In this document: positions 44,621 to 53,542 of the stretch, piece by piece | Layout: each line of letters begins with the position of its first letter | Numbering within the stretch: position 1 is the stretch's first letter | Source: Lichenicoccus sp965213775 | GTDB lineage: Bacteria; Pseudomonadota; Alphaproteobacteria; Acetobacterales; Acetobacteraceae | DNA: 64,000 nucleotides | Assembly: GCA_965213775.1 (NCBI GenBank) | Contig: CBDCAC010000007.1 | Coordinates: forward strand, 156,822-220,821 | Reading direction: 5' to 3' | The notes under the pieces: generated by a model | What the model was told of the DNA's origin: nothing | Databases searched by the model: none | The model's input: the letters and a program-made list of their open reading frames with translations, nothing else | Translations under genes and position numbers: made by a program

Positions 44621-46729
44621 ATGGCCAGCACGTTCAACCAGAACGTCAAGCAGACCACCGGCGCCTATGCCAACGACTATCTGTGGTCGGTGGCGACGAA
44701 CTGGTCCACCGGCGTCGTCCCCGGCGCCCTCGACAGCGTGCTGCTGAACCTGACCAAGAGCGGCGCCTCGGTCGTCGACAACGCGATCGCCGTCGCCTCC
44801 GTCACCTTCAACACCACCGGCAGCCTGCTGGTCGGCGGCGCGCTGACCACCGCTTCGGTCGGCGTCGCGACCAACCTCTCGGCCGATACCCTCTCGGTGC
44901 TGTCGGGCGCGAGCCTGCAGGTCAACGGCACCCTGGCGCTTGGCTACAACAGCGAGATCGACGTGGCCGGCACGCTGGGCGCCACCACGCTCGCCTTCAC
45001 CCCGAGCGGCACCACGGACCTGAGCTCGCGGCTCGTCGTCACCGCGGGCAGCCTCACCGTGAGCAGCAAGCTCGACCTGACCGGCGTCGGCAGCGCCAGC
45101 CTCGCCGCGGGTGCCACGATGCAGGTCGGCAACCTGACCATGAGCAGCGGCACGTTCGACATCGCCGGCACCGCGAACATCGTCGGCCTCGCCCTGAAGG
45201 GCACCGGGCTGACCATCGAGGGCAGCGCCACCGTCGGCCAGCTCGGCGGCGGCACCGTCACGATCAACCGCGGCGGCGCGCTCGAGCTCACGTCGTCGAC
45301 CAACAGCTTCCTCTCGAGCGGCGGCGACGCCTTCACCCTGAACGGCGGCACGCTGACGCTGGATGCCAGCGTGTCGCTGATCTCGGGCAGCAGCTTCCTG
45401 TTCGGCGCCACCGCGAGCAACGGCGCCAGCCGGCTGGACATCGCCGATCCGGCCGACTTCAGCGCCGGCAAGTTCACCGCCGCGATCCAGTCGCTCGATG
45501 TCGGCGACAGCCTGCAGTTCGGCACCGCGCAGTTCTCGGCCGCCAGCTACAGCAGCGCCAGCCACAGCGTCACCCTGACCGGCAGCGGCGGGACCGCGAG
45601 CGAGACGCTGAGCAGCGTCACGCTGGCCGCCGGCATCACGCCGAGCTTCAGCCTGAGCACGGCCGCGAACGGCGGCACCGTCGTGACGCTGAACTGCTTC
45701 CTCGCCGGCACCCGGATCGAAACCCCGTCGGGGCCGGCGGCGATCGAGACGCTGTCGCCGGGCGACCTGGTGCTGGCCGTCGAGGACGGGGTGCGCGTGG
45801 CGAGCGCGATACGCTGGGTCGGCGAGCGCCGGGTCGAGCGCGCCTCGCTTGACCCGGCCTGGCTCGATACCACCTCGCTCGATGCCCTACCGGTGCGCAT
45901 ACGCGCGCACGCCTTTGCCGACGACGTCCCCTGCCGCGACCTGCTGATCACCGCCGAGCATTGCATCCTCGATGGTGGCTACCTGATCCCGGCGCGCATG
46001 CTGGTCAACGGCGCCAGCATCGTGCACGAGCGAAGCCTCGCCCGCTACAGCGTGCACCATATCGAGTGCGAGCGGCACTCGATCCTGCTCGCCGAGGGCC
46101 TGACCGCCGAGAGCTACCTCGATACCGGGGATCGCGACGGCTTCGCAGCACCCGACGCGGCGCTGCGGCAATGCGAGAGCCGCGGCCGCGCCAGCTGGGC
46201 GAAGGATGCCGCGGCACCGCTGGCGACCGCGCGAGAGGCGGTCGAGCCGGTCTGGCGCCGCCTCGCCGCGCGCGCCGAGGCGCTCGGCATGGAGGTCACG
46301 CGTCCGGGCCGGGTCGGCCGGATCACGCGCGATCCAGCGCTGCGGCTGCAGACCGACCACGCGCTGCTGCGTGCCCGGCGCAGCCGAGGCGGGCGGCATC
46401 TGTTCGTGCTGCCGGCCGGCAGCAGGCGCGCCATCCTGCGCTCGCGCAGCGGCGTTCCGGCGGAGATCGAGGGTCCGTTCGTCGATGACCGGCGCCGGCT
46501 CGGGGTCTGCGTGCGCAGCGCCACGCTGTGGACCGGGCGCGGCACCGAGCTTGCGCTGGCGGCGGACGGCCTAGGCGGCTGGCACCCGGCGGAGCGGCCG
46601 GGCGAGGGATGCTGGACCGACGGCGCCGCCGAACTCGCCCTGCCGGCGCTGGCGCAGGCCACGGTGCTGGAGATCGAGCTCGTGGGCGCGGCCTGCTTCG
46701 CGCTGGAACCCGCCCCGCCGCCCGGCTGA
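44621..46729 (+). CDS. Hint-domain (Hedgehog/intein) protein, paralogue 2
   Basis: 702 residues with the same layout as its upstream neighbour: residues 1-350 are Gly/Ser/Thr-rich beta-repeats (GALTTASVGVATNLSADTLS, GTFDIAGTANIVGLALKGTG), the Hint domain starts at Cys359 (CFLAGTRIETPSGPAAIETLSPGD) with TAEH as block B, then AEGLTAESYLDTGDRDGF, and a final conserved domain with LFVLPAGSRR and GPFVDDRRRLGVCVRSATLW. Similar order and motifs indicate a tandem duplication, though the N-terminal repeats have diverged strongly. Function unknown. Confidence 0.8.
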   Translation: MASTFNQNVKQTTGAYANDYLWSVATNWSTGVVPGALDSVLLNLTKSGASVVDNAIAVASVTFNTTGSLLVGGALTTASVGVATNLSADTLSVLSGASLQVNGTLALGYNSEIDVAGTLGATTLAFTPSGTTDLSSRLVVTAGSLTVSSKLDLTGVGSASLAAGATMQVGNLTMSSGTFDIAGTANIVGLALKGTGLTIEGSATVGQLGGGTVTINRGGALELTSSTNSFLSSGGDAFTLNGGTLTLDASVSLISGSSFLFGATASNGASRLDIADPADFSAGKFTAAIQSLDVGDSLQFGTAQFSAASYSSASHSVTLTGSGGTASETLSSVTLAAGITPSFSLSTAANGGTVVTLNCFLAGTRIETPSGPAAIETLSPGDLVLAVEDGVRVASAIRWVGERRVERASLDPAWLDTTSLDALPVRIRAHAFADDVPCRDLLITAEHCILDGGYLIPARMLVNGASIVHERSLARYSVHHIECERHSILLAEGLTAESYLDTGDRDGFAAPDAALRQCESRGRASWAKDAAAPLATAREAVEPVWRRLAARAEALGMEVTRPGRVGRITRDPALRLQTDHALLRARRSRGGRHLFVLPAGSRRAILRSRSGVPAEIEGPFVDDRRRLGVCVRSATLWTGRGTELALAADGLGGWHPAERPGEGCWTDGAAELALPALAQATVLEIELVGAACFALEPAPPPG

Positions 46730-46780
46730 GGCCGGCCACGCCGGCTTGACGCAGGCGACGCGAGGGACCACGGTCCGGCG

Positions 46781-47207
46781 GCCAGACGGCCGGACGGTCG
46801 CTGCCGCAGCGCGCGGTGGAGGAAAGTCCGGGCTCCACGAGGAGACGGTGCCGGCTAACGGCCGGCGGGGGCGACCCCAGGGAAAGTGCCACAGAAAACA
46901 AACCGCCCGCACGCAGGCTTGGTAAAGCTCGCCTGGCTGCGGGCAAGGGTGAAACGGTGCGGTAAGAGCGCACCGCGCTTCCGGTGACGGCGGCGGCAGG
47001 GCAAACCCCACCGGGAGCAAGACCGAATAGGGGCGGCCGGTCGGCTCCGCCAGCACGTGCTGGGGGACCGGCCAGGGGTTCTTCGCTCCGCCGCCCGGGT
47101 TGGTCGCGCGAGGCACGCAGCGATGCGTGCCCCAGAGGAATGACCGTCTCGTGCCGACCGGGTCTCCCGGCCGTCGCGGACAGAACCCGGCTTACAGGCC
47201 GTCTGGC
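46781..47207 (+). ncRNA. rnpB: RNase P RNA component, bacterial class A
   Basis: Catalytic RNA that trims the 5' leader of tRNA precursors. The universally conserved P4 region GAGGAAAGTCCGGGCTCC is at 46819-46836 and its 3' partner region ACAGAACCCGGCTTAC at 47180-47195. The ends GCCAGACGGCC (46781-46791) and GGCCGTCTGGC (47197-47207) pair perfectly as helix P1, giving a 427-base RNA. Internal GGTAAGAGCGCACCG and GGGTGAAACGGTGC segments also fit the class A core. Exact transcript ends are inferred from P1. Confidence 0.93.
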
Positions 47208-47257
47208 ACCCCGGCCTTGCAGGCCGTCTGGCACCCCGGCCTTGCAGGCCGTCTGGC
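47196..47257 (+). repeat. 25-base tandem repeat containing the P1 3' strand of rnpB
   Basis: Two full 25-base units (47196-47220, 47221-47245) are identical and a third is partial (47246-47257). Each carries GGCCGTCTGGC, the sequence that closes helix P1 of RNase P RNA, so three equivalent P1 strands stand in a row. Between units, GGCC-TTGCA-GGCC can form a small hairpin. Confidence 0.9.
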
Positions 47258-47643
47258 GCTTCTGCGTTGTCGTGACGGTGTCGTAACTTCACACGCAGCC
47301 TCGTTGCGAGCGCCTATTGAGGCGCGGCGCGCGGCGGCTCGATCACCGCCCGCAACTATAATCCACCAAGCGGCCGCACAAGAACAAAACAAGAACCAAC
47401 GTTTCATTATGGTTTCGTACCAGTCTCTATTTCGACCGCTCTCGCGACCGCCCGAATGGACTGGACGAGGTCGCGGCAAAACCACGTCATTTCAGCTCAA
47501 GTGCCGGGAGAATCATGCGTTCTCGTTTGACCGCCCATGTTTGCCCATGATATCCCAAGGCCACCCACGAAGCGGTCGGTCGGATCATTCGGCGCACGCC
47601 ATGCTCGGGGGCTGCGCACGAGAGTCAGGGAGCCTCGCCTGCG
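47258..47643. other. Upstream region of the dcw cluster
   Basis: 386 bases between rnpB and mraZ. The part 47340-47420 is AT-rich (CAAGAACAAAACAAGAACCAA) and no gene is apparent. The region holds the MraZ operator at 47534-47567 and a possible promoter made of TTGACC (47527-47532) with GATATC (47549-47554) as a weak -10, which would place the operator over the promoter. Confidence 0.6.
47534..47567 (-). promoter_or_regulatory. MraZ operator: four TGGG repeats at 10-base spacing
   Basis: Read on the minus strand, TGGG occurs four times at exactly 10-base intervals (CCCA on the plus strand at 47534, 47544, 47554 and 47564). MraZ of Escherichia coli represses its own operon by binding TGGGN direct repeats separated by 5 bases, the same periodicity. 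The site is about 77 bases upstream of mraZ and overlaps a candidate promoter, so autorepression of the dcw cluster is likely. Confidence 0.85.
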
Positions 47644-48144
47644 ATGAGCGTCTTCCTTGGCACCCATCACAACCGTCTCGATGCCAAGGGCCGCGTCTCC
47701 ATCCCCGCTGGTTTCCGCGCCGCATTGCGCGCGCGCACCCAGGGCGCCGAACCCGGCGCGGACGCCGCCGGATCGGTGCAGATCGTGCTGCGCCCGTCGC
47801 ACAAGCATGCCTGCATCGAGGCCTGGCCGGTCGAGGCGTTCGCCGCATTGGCGAAGCCGCTCGACCGCCTCGACATGTTTTCTGAAGACCACGACGACCT
47901 TTCTGCTGCACTTTATGCGGACGCATATCCTATCGATGCGGACAAGGAAGGTCGCATTATGCTTCCAGAGATCCTAGCGCAGCACGCTGAACTTTCCGAT
48001 TCGGTCGCATTCATGGGATTAGGGCATATTTTCCAGATCTGGGAGCCGAAAGCCGCCGAGCGCCGCCGTGCCGAGGCGCGTCAGCGCGCACGAGACGTGA
48101 GCCTGCCGGGCACGCGCCCGGCCGCGTCGTCGGGCGCGCGATGA
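47644..48144 (+). CDS. mraZ: Transcriptional regulator MraZ
   Basis: DNA-binding autorepressor at the head of the division and cell wall cluster, 166 residues. It contains two AbrB-like SpoVT/MraZ halves: FLGTHHNRLDAKGRVSIPAGFRAAL and YPIDADKEGRIMLPEILAQHAELSDSVAFMGLGHIFQIWEP. The DxKGR and DKEGR motifs that contact DNA are intact. The matching operator lies upstream. Its stop overlaps the rsmH start (ATGA). Confidence 0.95.
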   Translation: MSVFLGTHHNRLDAKGRVSIPAGFRAALRARTQGAEPGADAAGSVQIVLRPSHKHACIEAWPVEAFAALAKPLDRLDMFSEDHDDLSAALYADAYPIDADKEGRIMLPEILAQHAELSDSVAFMGLGHIFQIWEPKAAERRRAEARQRARDVSLPGTRPAASSGAR

Positions 48145-49187
48145 GCGCGCAGGCGCCCGCACCGGCCGGCCGGCGCGAGGATCGCCACGCGCCGGTGATG
48201 CTCGACGAGGTGCTCGGCAAGCTCGATCCGCGACCGGACGGGATCTATCTCGACGGCACCTTCGGCGGCGGCGGCTACGCGCGCGCCATCCTGACGCGCG
48301 CCGCGTGCACGCTGTGGGCGATCGACCGCGATCCGCACGCGATCGCGCGCGGCCGCGCGCTGGCCGAGCAGCTGGCGCGCGAGCCGCACGGCCGCCCGAT
48401 GCGGCTGAACCTGATCGAAGGCAGCTTCGGCGACATGCTCGCCCTGCTCGCCGCGCGCGGCGTCGACAGGCTCGACGGCGTGGTGCTGGACCTCGGCGTC
48501 TCGTCGTTCCAGATCGACCAGCCCGAGCGCGGCTTCTCGTTCCGTCACGACGGTCCGCTCGACATGCGCATGAGCGGCCGCGGCAGCAGCGCCGCCGACC
48601 TGGTCAATTCGCTGCCGGAGGCGGAACTCGCCGACATCCTCTACCAGTTCGGCGAGGAGCGTCTGTCGCGCCGGATCGCGCGCAGCATCGTGGCCGCCCG
48701 CGCCGTGCGGCCGGTCGAGACCACCCTGCAGCTCGCCGGCATCATACGCGCCGTGGTGCCGGCGGATCGTTCGGGACGCCTCGACCCGGCGACGCGCTCG
48801 TTCCAGGCGCTGCGCATCCGCGTCAACGACGAGCTGGGCGAGATCGAGCGCGGGCTCGCCGCCGCCGCCTCGCTGCTGGGGCCCGGCGGCCGCCTGGTGG
48901 TGGTGTCGTTCCACTCGCTCGAGGACCGCATCGTCAAGCGCTTCATGATCGAGGCGGCGGGACGTCTGCCGTCGCCCTCGCGACATGATCCGCGCGGCCT
49001 GGAGGGATCCAGGAGCCGGCACGGCCGTCCGCCGGATGCCCGCTTCCGGCTGCTCGACCATCGGGCGCTGCGTCCCGCAGCCGGCGAGAGCAGCGCCAAT
49101 CCCCGCGCCCGCAGCGCCAGGCTTCGCGGCCTGGAACGTCTGCCCCACCCCACCGACGTGAACCCGACGGCAGGAAGCCTCGCATGA
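48141..49187 (+). CDS. rsmH: 16S rRNA (cytosine1402-N4)-methyltransferase RsmH
   Basis: Methylates N4 of C1402 in 16S rRNA (formerly MraW). It has 348 residues. HAPVMLDEVL and YLDGTFGGGGYARAIL form the SAM site; DGVVLDLGVSSFQIDQPERGFSFRHDGPLDMRM, DILYQFGEERLSRRIAR, TRSFQALRIRVNDEL and VVVSFHSLEDRIVKRFM follow in family order. The C-terminus after about 300 is basic and variable. Overlaps mraZ by four bases and ftsL by four. Confidence 0.97.
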   Translation: MSAQAPAPAGRREDRHAPVMLDEVLGKLDPRPDGIYLDGTFGGGGYARAILTRAACTLWAIDRDPHAIARGRALAEQLAREPHGRPMRLNLIEGSFGDMLALLAARGVDRLDGVVLDLGVSSFQIDQPERGFSFRHDGPLDMRMSGRGSSAADLVNSLPEAELADILYQFGEERLSRRIARSIVAARAVRPVETTLQLAGIIRAVVPADRSGRLDPATRSFQALRIRVNDELGEIERGLAAAASLLGPGGRLVVVSFHSLEDRIVKRFMIEAAGRLPSPSRHDPRGLEGSRSRHGRPPDARFRLLDHRALRPAAGESSANPRARSARLRGLERLPHPTDVNPTAGSLA

Positions 49188-49972
49188 TCCGCCCCTTCAC
49201 CGCCCTGTGCGTGCTGCTCGCCGGCGCCTCCGGCCTCTACCTCTACTCGGAGAAGCACCGCACCACGGTGCTCGACCAGCGGATCTCCAGGATCGTCCAG
49301 GACACGCAGCACATACGCGAGCACACCGCGATGCTGCGCGGCGAGTGGGAGCTGCTGAACCAGCCCGACCGCCTGAAGGCGCTCGCCGGACGGTTCCTGC
49401 CCGCACTGCACCCGATGGCGCCGACCCAGTTCGTGCAGATGGCCGCACTGGCCCAGCACCTGCCGGCGGTCCCGACGCCGGGTGCCGAGCCGCTGATGGT
49501 GGACACGCCGATCCTGGCGCCGCTGCTGGCGCCGGTGCAGGTGATGGCGCGCGTCCTGGCGCCCGCCAGCGAGACCGAGGCGGCGGACCGCCGGTCCGAG
49601 ACGCGTGCCGCGGCGCCGCCGCGCGCCGCCCGCCCGGCGATGCTCGCCGCGGCCAGCCCGCACCGTGCCGAGCGCACCCGCGCCGTCCCGGGCCTGTCCT
49701 CGGCCGAACGCGCCGCACTGCACCTCGCGCCGCTCAGGACGCCGCCCGGCCGCCTGGCGCCCGCGAGCCGGCTCGCGGCCTACGGTGGGGCGCCGGCGCG
49801 CAGCCTGCTCAGGACCGCCGGCGTCTATGCCGCGCCGACGCCGGCGGAGGCCGCCTGGCGCGCTGGCCTGCGGCCGGCCGCCGCCTCGGCGCGTTTCGGC
49901 GGCGTCGGCTCGTCGCTGGGCTTCTCGCACGCGGCGCTGCCGGCGCCGGTGCCGATGCAGGATGGCGGCTGA
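49184..49972 (+). CDS. ftsL: FtsL-like cell division protein with long disordered tail
   Basis: 262 residues. Residues 3-21 form a membrane helix (PFTALCVLLAGASGLYLYS) and 25-70 a coiled coil (LDQRISRIVQDTQHIREHTAMLRGEWELLNQPDRLKALAGRFL), as in FtsL, which joins FtsQ and FtsB in the divisome. Position between rsmH and ftsI is the normal ftsL place. FtsL is usually 90-140 residues; here about 190 extra Ala/Pro/Arg-rich residues, probably unstructured, follow. Sequence similarity to FtsL is weak, so the name rests mainly on position and topology. Confidence 0.8.
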   Translation: MIRPFTALCVLLAGASGLYLYSEKHRTTVLDQRISRIVQDTQHIREHTAMLRGEWELLNQPDRLKALAGRFLPALHPMAPTQFVQMAALAQHLPAVPTPGAEPLMVDTPILAPLLAPVQVMARVLAPASETEAADRRSETRAAAPPRAARPAMLAAASPHRAERTRAVPGLSSAERAALHLAPLRTPPGRLAPASRLAAYGGAPARSLLRTAGVYAAPTPAEAAWRAGLRPAAASARFGGVGSSLGFSHAALPAPVPMQDGG

Positions 49973-50028
49973 CGCCGTGCCGGTAGGCTCCACCCTGGCT
50001 CGCATGGCGGCATGACCCGCGACCCTGC

Positions 50029-52044
50029 TTGACCGGGGGCGAGCCTCGGCGCGGCGGCGAGACCGTCGTCAGCGTCAGCCGCCACGACCTGGCGCGGCGC
50101 GCGCTGATGGAGCGGATGCGCGTGCGCGTGCTGTGCGTCGCGGGCGGCTTCGCACTGCTGTTCGGCACGGTGTCGGTCAAGCTGGCGCTGGCGACGGTGT
50201 GGCGGCCGATGGCCCCGGCCGCGCGCCAGATCGCGCCGCAGGTGCCGCGCCTGCCCAGCAGCAACGCCGATCCCAAGGGCCTGCTGGTCGATGATCTCGG
50301 CCTCGCGCACGTGCGTCGCGCCAGCATCACCGACCGCAACGGACAGGTCCTGGCGATCTCGCTGCCGCTGGCCGCGGTCTACGCGAACCCGCTGGAGCTG
50401 CTGGATCCCGCCGATGTCGCGCGCCGGCTGAAGGCCGTGCTTCCCGGCATCGACGTAAAGGACGTCGTGGCGCGGCTATCGTTGAAGAAGCAGTTCGTCT
50501 ACATCGCCCGCGACGTTCCGCCCGACAAGGAGCTCGCGATCAACGACCTCGGCATTCCCGGCATCTATTTCGAGCCCGGCGAGAAGCGCCGCTACCCGCT
50601 CGGCCGGGTGGCGGCGCAGATCATGGGTGCCGTCGACATCGACGATCACGGCGTCGCCGGAGTCGAGCGCTTCTTCGACCGCCGGCTGAACAGCGACCCG
50701 CGGCCGCTGCGGCTGTCGCTCGACGTGCGGGTGCAGGCGGTGGTGCGCGACGAGCTCGCGGACGCCAGGCAGGAGTTCCGCGCGATCGGCGCCTGCGCCA
50801 TCGTGATGGACGTGCGCTCGGGCGAGATCGTCGCCATGGTCAGCCTGCCCGACTACGACGCCAACCTGTTCAGCCACGCCACCGACGACCAGCGCTTCAA
50901 CCGCGCGGTCACCGGCATGTACGAGCCCGGCTCCACCTTCAAGCTGCAGACCGCGGCGATGGTGCTGCAGGACGAGGTGGCGCATGTCTGGGACCGCTTC
51001 TCGACGATCCCGATCCATGTCGGCCGCTTCACCATCTCGGACATGAAGACCGATCATTTCGCGCCGCTGCTGTCGATGCCGGAGGTGATGGCCTACTCCT
51101 CCAACCCGGCGGCGGCGCACATGGCGATGCAGGCCGGCGCCAAGCGTCAGCAGGACTGGCTGCGCGGCATGGGGTTCTTCTCCAAGGTGCCGGTGGAGCT
51201 GCCCGAAGCGGGGCATCCGATCGTGCCCGCGCTGCGCAGCTGGGGCCTGTCGACGGTGATGACGGTGGCGTTCGGGCACGGAGTCGCCGAGCCGCCGCTG
51301 GCGATCGTGCGCGGCACCGCGGCGGCGGCGAACGGCGGCGTCCTGGTCACGCCGACGCTGCTGGCGCGGCCGGCCGGCCCGGCCGGCGGCGCGGCCGCGA
51401 GCCCGGCGGCGCCGCCGACGATGCCGCCGCTCGGGACCGGCGAGGTCGATCCGGACGGGCAGGCGGTGATCGTGCCGCAGGGCCCCAAGCTGCTGTCGGA
51501 CCGCAACTCGATGCTGCTTCGCAAGATGCTGCGGCTCGTGGTCACCCGCGGCATCGGCAAGCCCGCCGAGGTGCCCGGCTACTTCATCGGCGGCAAGACC
51601 GGCACCGCCGAGAAGGTCGGGCCGCGCGGCGGCTATCTCAAGCACGTCAACGTCACCGCCTTCACCGGCATCTTCCCGATGAACGACCCGCGCTACGCGG
51701 TCTACGTCATGCTCGACAGCCCGCAGGCGACCAGGGCGACCCACGGCTGGACCACCTCGGCGTGGAACGCGGCCCCGACGGTGGCCAAGATCGTGGCCCG
51801 CATCGGCCCGATGATGGACCTGTTCCCCAACATCTCCAGCGGCGCCGCCGCGATCGACGCCGCACTCGACATCCCGATGCAGCCGGCGGCACCCGCCGCC
51901 TCCGAGCCGCGTCCGTCCAGGAGCCCGCGACGCCCGACCGCGCATCCCGAGGACCGGCTGCGCCAGGATGTCAGCTACCCGGTGGCCGCCGCCCGCGCGG
52001 CGGGTCGGGATACCAGCGCGGAGCCTCGAGATGCAGCTCGGTGA
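50029..52044 (+). CDS. ftsI: Peptidoglycan D,D-transpeptidase FtsI (PBP3)
   Basis: Septal class B penicillin-binding protein, 671 residues. A membrane helix lies at about 34-55 (RVLCVAGGFALLFGTVSVKL); the pedestal region contains RRYPLGRVAAQIMGAVDIDDHGVAGVERFFD; the transpeptidase has the three motifs GSTFK (active Ser), SSN and KTGTAEK. The C-terminal 80 residues are Pro/Arg-rich. The TTG start at 50029 has no clear ribosome site; ATG 50107 (MERMRVRV) is an alternative that keeps the membrane helix. Overlaps murE by 14 bases. Confidence 0.93.
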   Translation: MTGGEPRRGGETVVSVSRHDLARRALMERMRVRVLCVAGGFALLFGTVSVKLALATVWRPMAPAARQIAPQVPRLPSSNADPKGLLVDDLGLAHVRRASITDRNGQVLAISLPLAAVYANPLELLDPADVARRLKAVLPGIDVKDVVARLSLKKQFVYIARDVPPDKELAINDLGIPGIYFEPGEKRRYPLGRVAAQIMGAVDIDDHGVAGVERFFDRRLNSDPRPLRLSLDVRVQAVVRDELADARQEFRAIGACAIVMDVRSGEIVAMVSLPDYDANLFSHATDDQRFNRAVTGMYEPGSTFKLQTAAMVLQDEVAHVWDRFSTIPIHVGRFTISDMKTDHFAPLLSMPEVMAYSSNPAAAHMAMQAGAKRQQDWLRGMGFFSKVPVELPEAGHPIVPALRSWGLSTVMTVAFGHGVAEPPLAIVRGTAAAANGGVLVTPTLLARPAGPAGGAAASPAAPPTMPPLGTGEVDPDGQAVIVPQGPKLLSDRNSMLLRKMLRLVVTRGIGKPAEVPGYFIGGKTGTAEKVGPRGGYLKHVNVTAFTGIFPMNDPRYAVYVMLDSPQATRATHGWTTSAWNAAPTVAKIVARIGPMMDLFPNISSGAAAIDAALDIPMQPAAPAASEPRPSRSPRRPTAHPEDRLRQDVSYPVAAARAAGRDTSAEPRDAAR

Positions 52045-53542
52045 GCTCGCCGACAGCATCGGGCTGACGCCGCCCGCGGAGGCGGCTCACATACGCATCG
52101 ACGGCATCGCGCTGGACAGCCGCGCGGTGCGGCCCGGCTGGCTGTTCGCGGCCCTGTCCGGCAGCCAGGCCGACGGCCGCCGCTTCATCGCCGAGGCGGT
52201 GACGGCGGGAGCCGCCGCGGTGCTGGCCGAGCCCGGCACCGTCTGGCCGCGGCAGGCGCCGCCGCGCCCGCTGCTGCTGCACCGCGAGCCGAGGCAGGCG
52301 CTGGCGAAGCTGGCGGCGCAGCTGGCGGGGCCGCAGCCGGCGCGGATCGTCGCCGTCACCGGCACCAACGGCAAGACCAGCACCGTGGAGTTCCTGCGCC
52401 AGTTCTGGCAGCACGCGGGGATATCGGCCGCCAGCCTGGGCACGCTCGGCGTGGTCGCCCCTTCTGCTCCGCGCCAGCATGCGCCCGCCTCGGCCATGCC
52501 CCCCCTGACCACACCGGACAGCGTGGCGCTGAGCCGGATGCTGGCGGAGCTCGCCGCCGGCGGCGTGCGGGCGGCGGCACTCGAGGCGTCCTCGCACGGG
52601 CTGTCGCAGTTCCGCCTCGATGGCGTCTGCCTGCAGGCCGCTGGGTGCTCCAACCTGACCCGCGACCATCTCGACTACCACGGCAGCGTGGAACGCTACC
52701 GCGCGGCCAAGCTGCGCCTGTTCGAGGCGCTGCTGCCCGAGGGCGGCCTCGCCTGCGCCAACGCCGACATGGACGCCGACACGCTGGCGCGGCTGCGCGA
52801 GATCGCGGCCGCCCGGCGCTTGACGCTGCGCCTGGTCGGCGAGTGCGGCGACACCATCCGCCTGCTGCGGGCGCGACCGCTGCCGGACGGGCAGGCGCTG
52901 GAGATCGAGGTGCTCGGCCGCAGGCGGGAGCTGGTGCTGGCGCTGCCCGGCCGATACCAGGCCGACAACGTGCTGCTCGCGGCGGTGCTCGCCGACCCCG
53001 CGCCCGACGCGTTGCAGCACACCCTGGATGCCGCCTGCCGGCTCGCCGGGGTGCGCGGGCGGATGGAGCGCGCGGTCCGGCTCGACAACGGCGCCGCCGC
53101 CTATGTCGACTACGCCCACACCCCCGACGCGCTGGCGCGGCTGCTGCAGAGCCTGCGTCCGCACGTCGCGGGCGCGACGCCGGGCGGGCGGCTGGTGCTG
53201 GTGTTCGGCGCCGGCGGCGATCGCGATCGCGGCAAGCGCGCGCTGATGGGTGCCGTCGCGGCGGCGGGCGCCGACCTCGCCATCGTCACCGACGACAACC
53301 CGCGTTCGGAGCCGCCGCAGGCGATACGCGCCGAGATCCTGGCCGCCTGCCCCGGCGGCGTGGAGATCGGCGACCGGCTGCAGGCGATCGCCGCCGGTCT
53401 GGAGGCGCTGTGCCCGGGCGACGTGCTGGTGGTCGCCGGCAAGGGACATGAGCAGGGGCAGATCGCGGCCGGCGTCACCACGGCGTTCGACGACCGCGAG
53501 GCGATATGCAAGCTCGCCGCCGCCCGCAGCGAGGCGGCATGA
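52031..53542 (+). CDS. murE: UDP-MurNAc-tripeptide synthetase MurE (meso-diaminopimelate adding)
   Basis: Adds meso-diaminopimelate to UDP-MurNAc-L-Ala-D-Glu, 503 residues. VTGTNGKTSTVEFLRQF is the ATP loop, EASSHGLSQFRLDG a conserved Mur motif, NLTRDHLDYHG the metal-binding region, and DDNPRSE the motif that selects diaminopimelate over lysine. Its stop overlaps the murF start (ATGA). lysC in this window supplies the same pathway. Confidence 0.96.
   Translation: MQLGELADSIGLTPPAEAAHIRIDGIALDSRAVRPGWLFAALSGSQADGRRFIAEAVTAGAAAVLAEPGTVWPRQAPPRPLLLHREPRQALAKLAAQLAGPQPARIVAVTGTNGKTSTVEFLRQFWQHAGISAASLGTLGVVAPSAPRQHAPASAMPPLTTPDSVALSRMLAELAAGGVRAAALEASSHGLSQFRLDGVCLQAAGCSNLTRDHLDYHGSVERYRAAKLRLFEALLPEGGLACANADMDADTLARLREIAAARRLTLRLVGECGDTIRLLRARPLPDGQALEIEVLGRRRELVLALPGRYQADNVLLAAVLADPAPDALQHTLDAACRLAGVRGRMERAVRLDNGAAAYVDYAHTPDALARLLQSLRPHVAGATPGGRLVLVFGAGGDRDRGKRALMGAVAAAGADLAIVTDDNPRSEPPQAIRAEILAACPGGVEIGDRLQAIAAGLEALCPGDVLVVAGKGHEQGQIAAGVTTAFDDREAICKLAAARSEAA

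Noticed and set aside
42497..46729. Intein-type splicing elements inside the two Hint proteins
   Set aside because: No host protein is split by the Hint domains and the C-terminal block lacks the His-Asn plus Cys/Ser junction of a splicing intein; called Hint-domain proteins instead.
47196..47257. CRISPR array
   Set aside because: The 25-base units are contiguous without unique spacers and are a tandem repeat derived from the rnpB end.
47100..47885. 261-residue frame across the rnpB end and mraZ
   Set aside because: It overlaps the RNase P RNA and mraZ in another frame and has no protein features.
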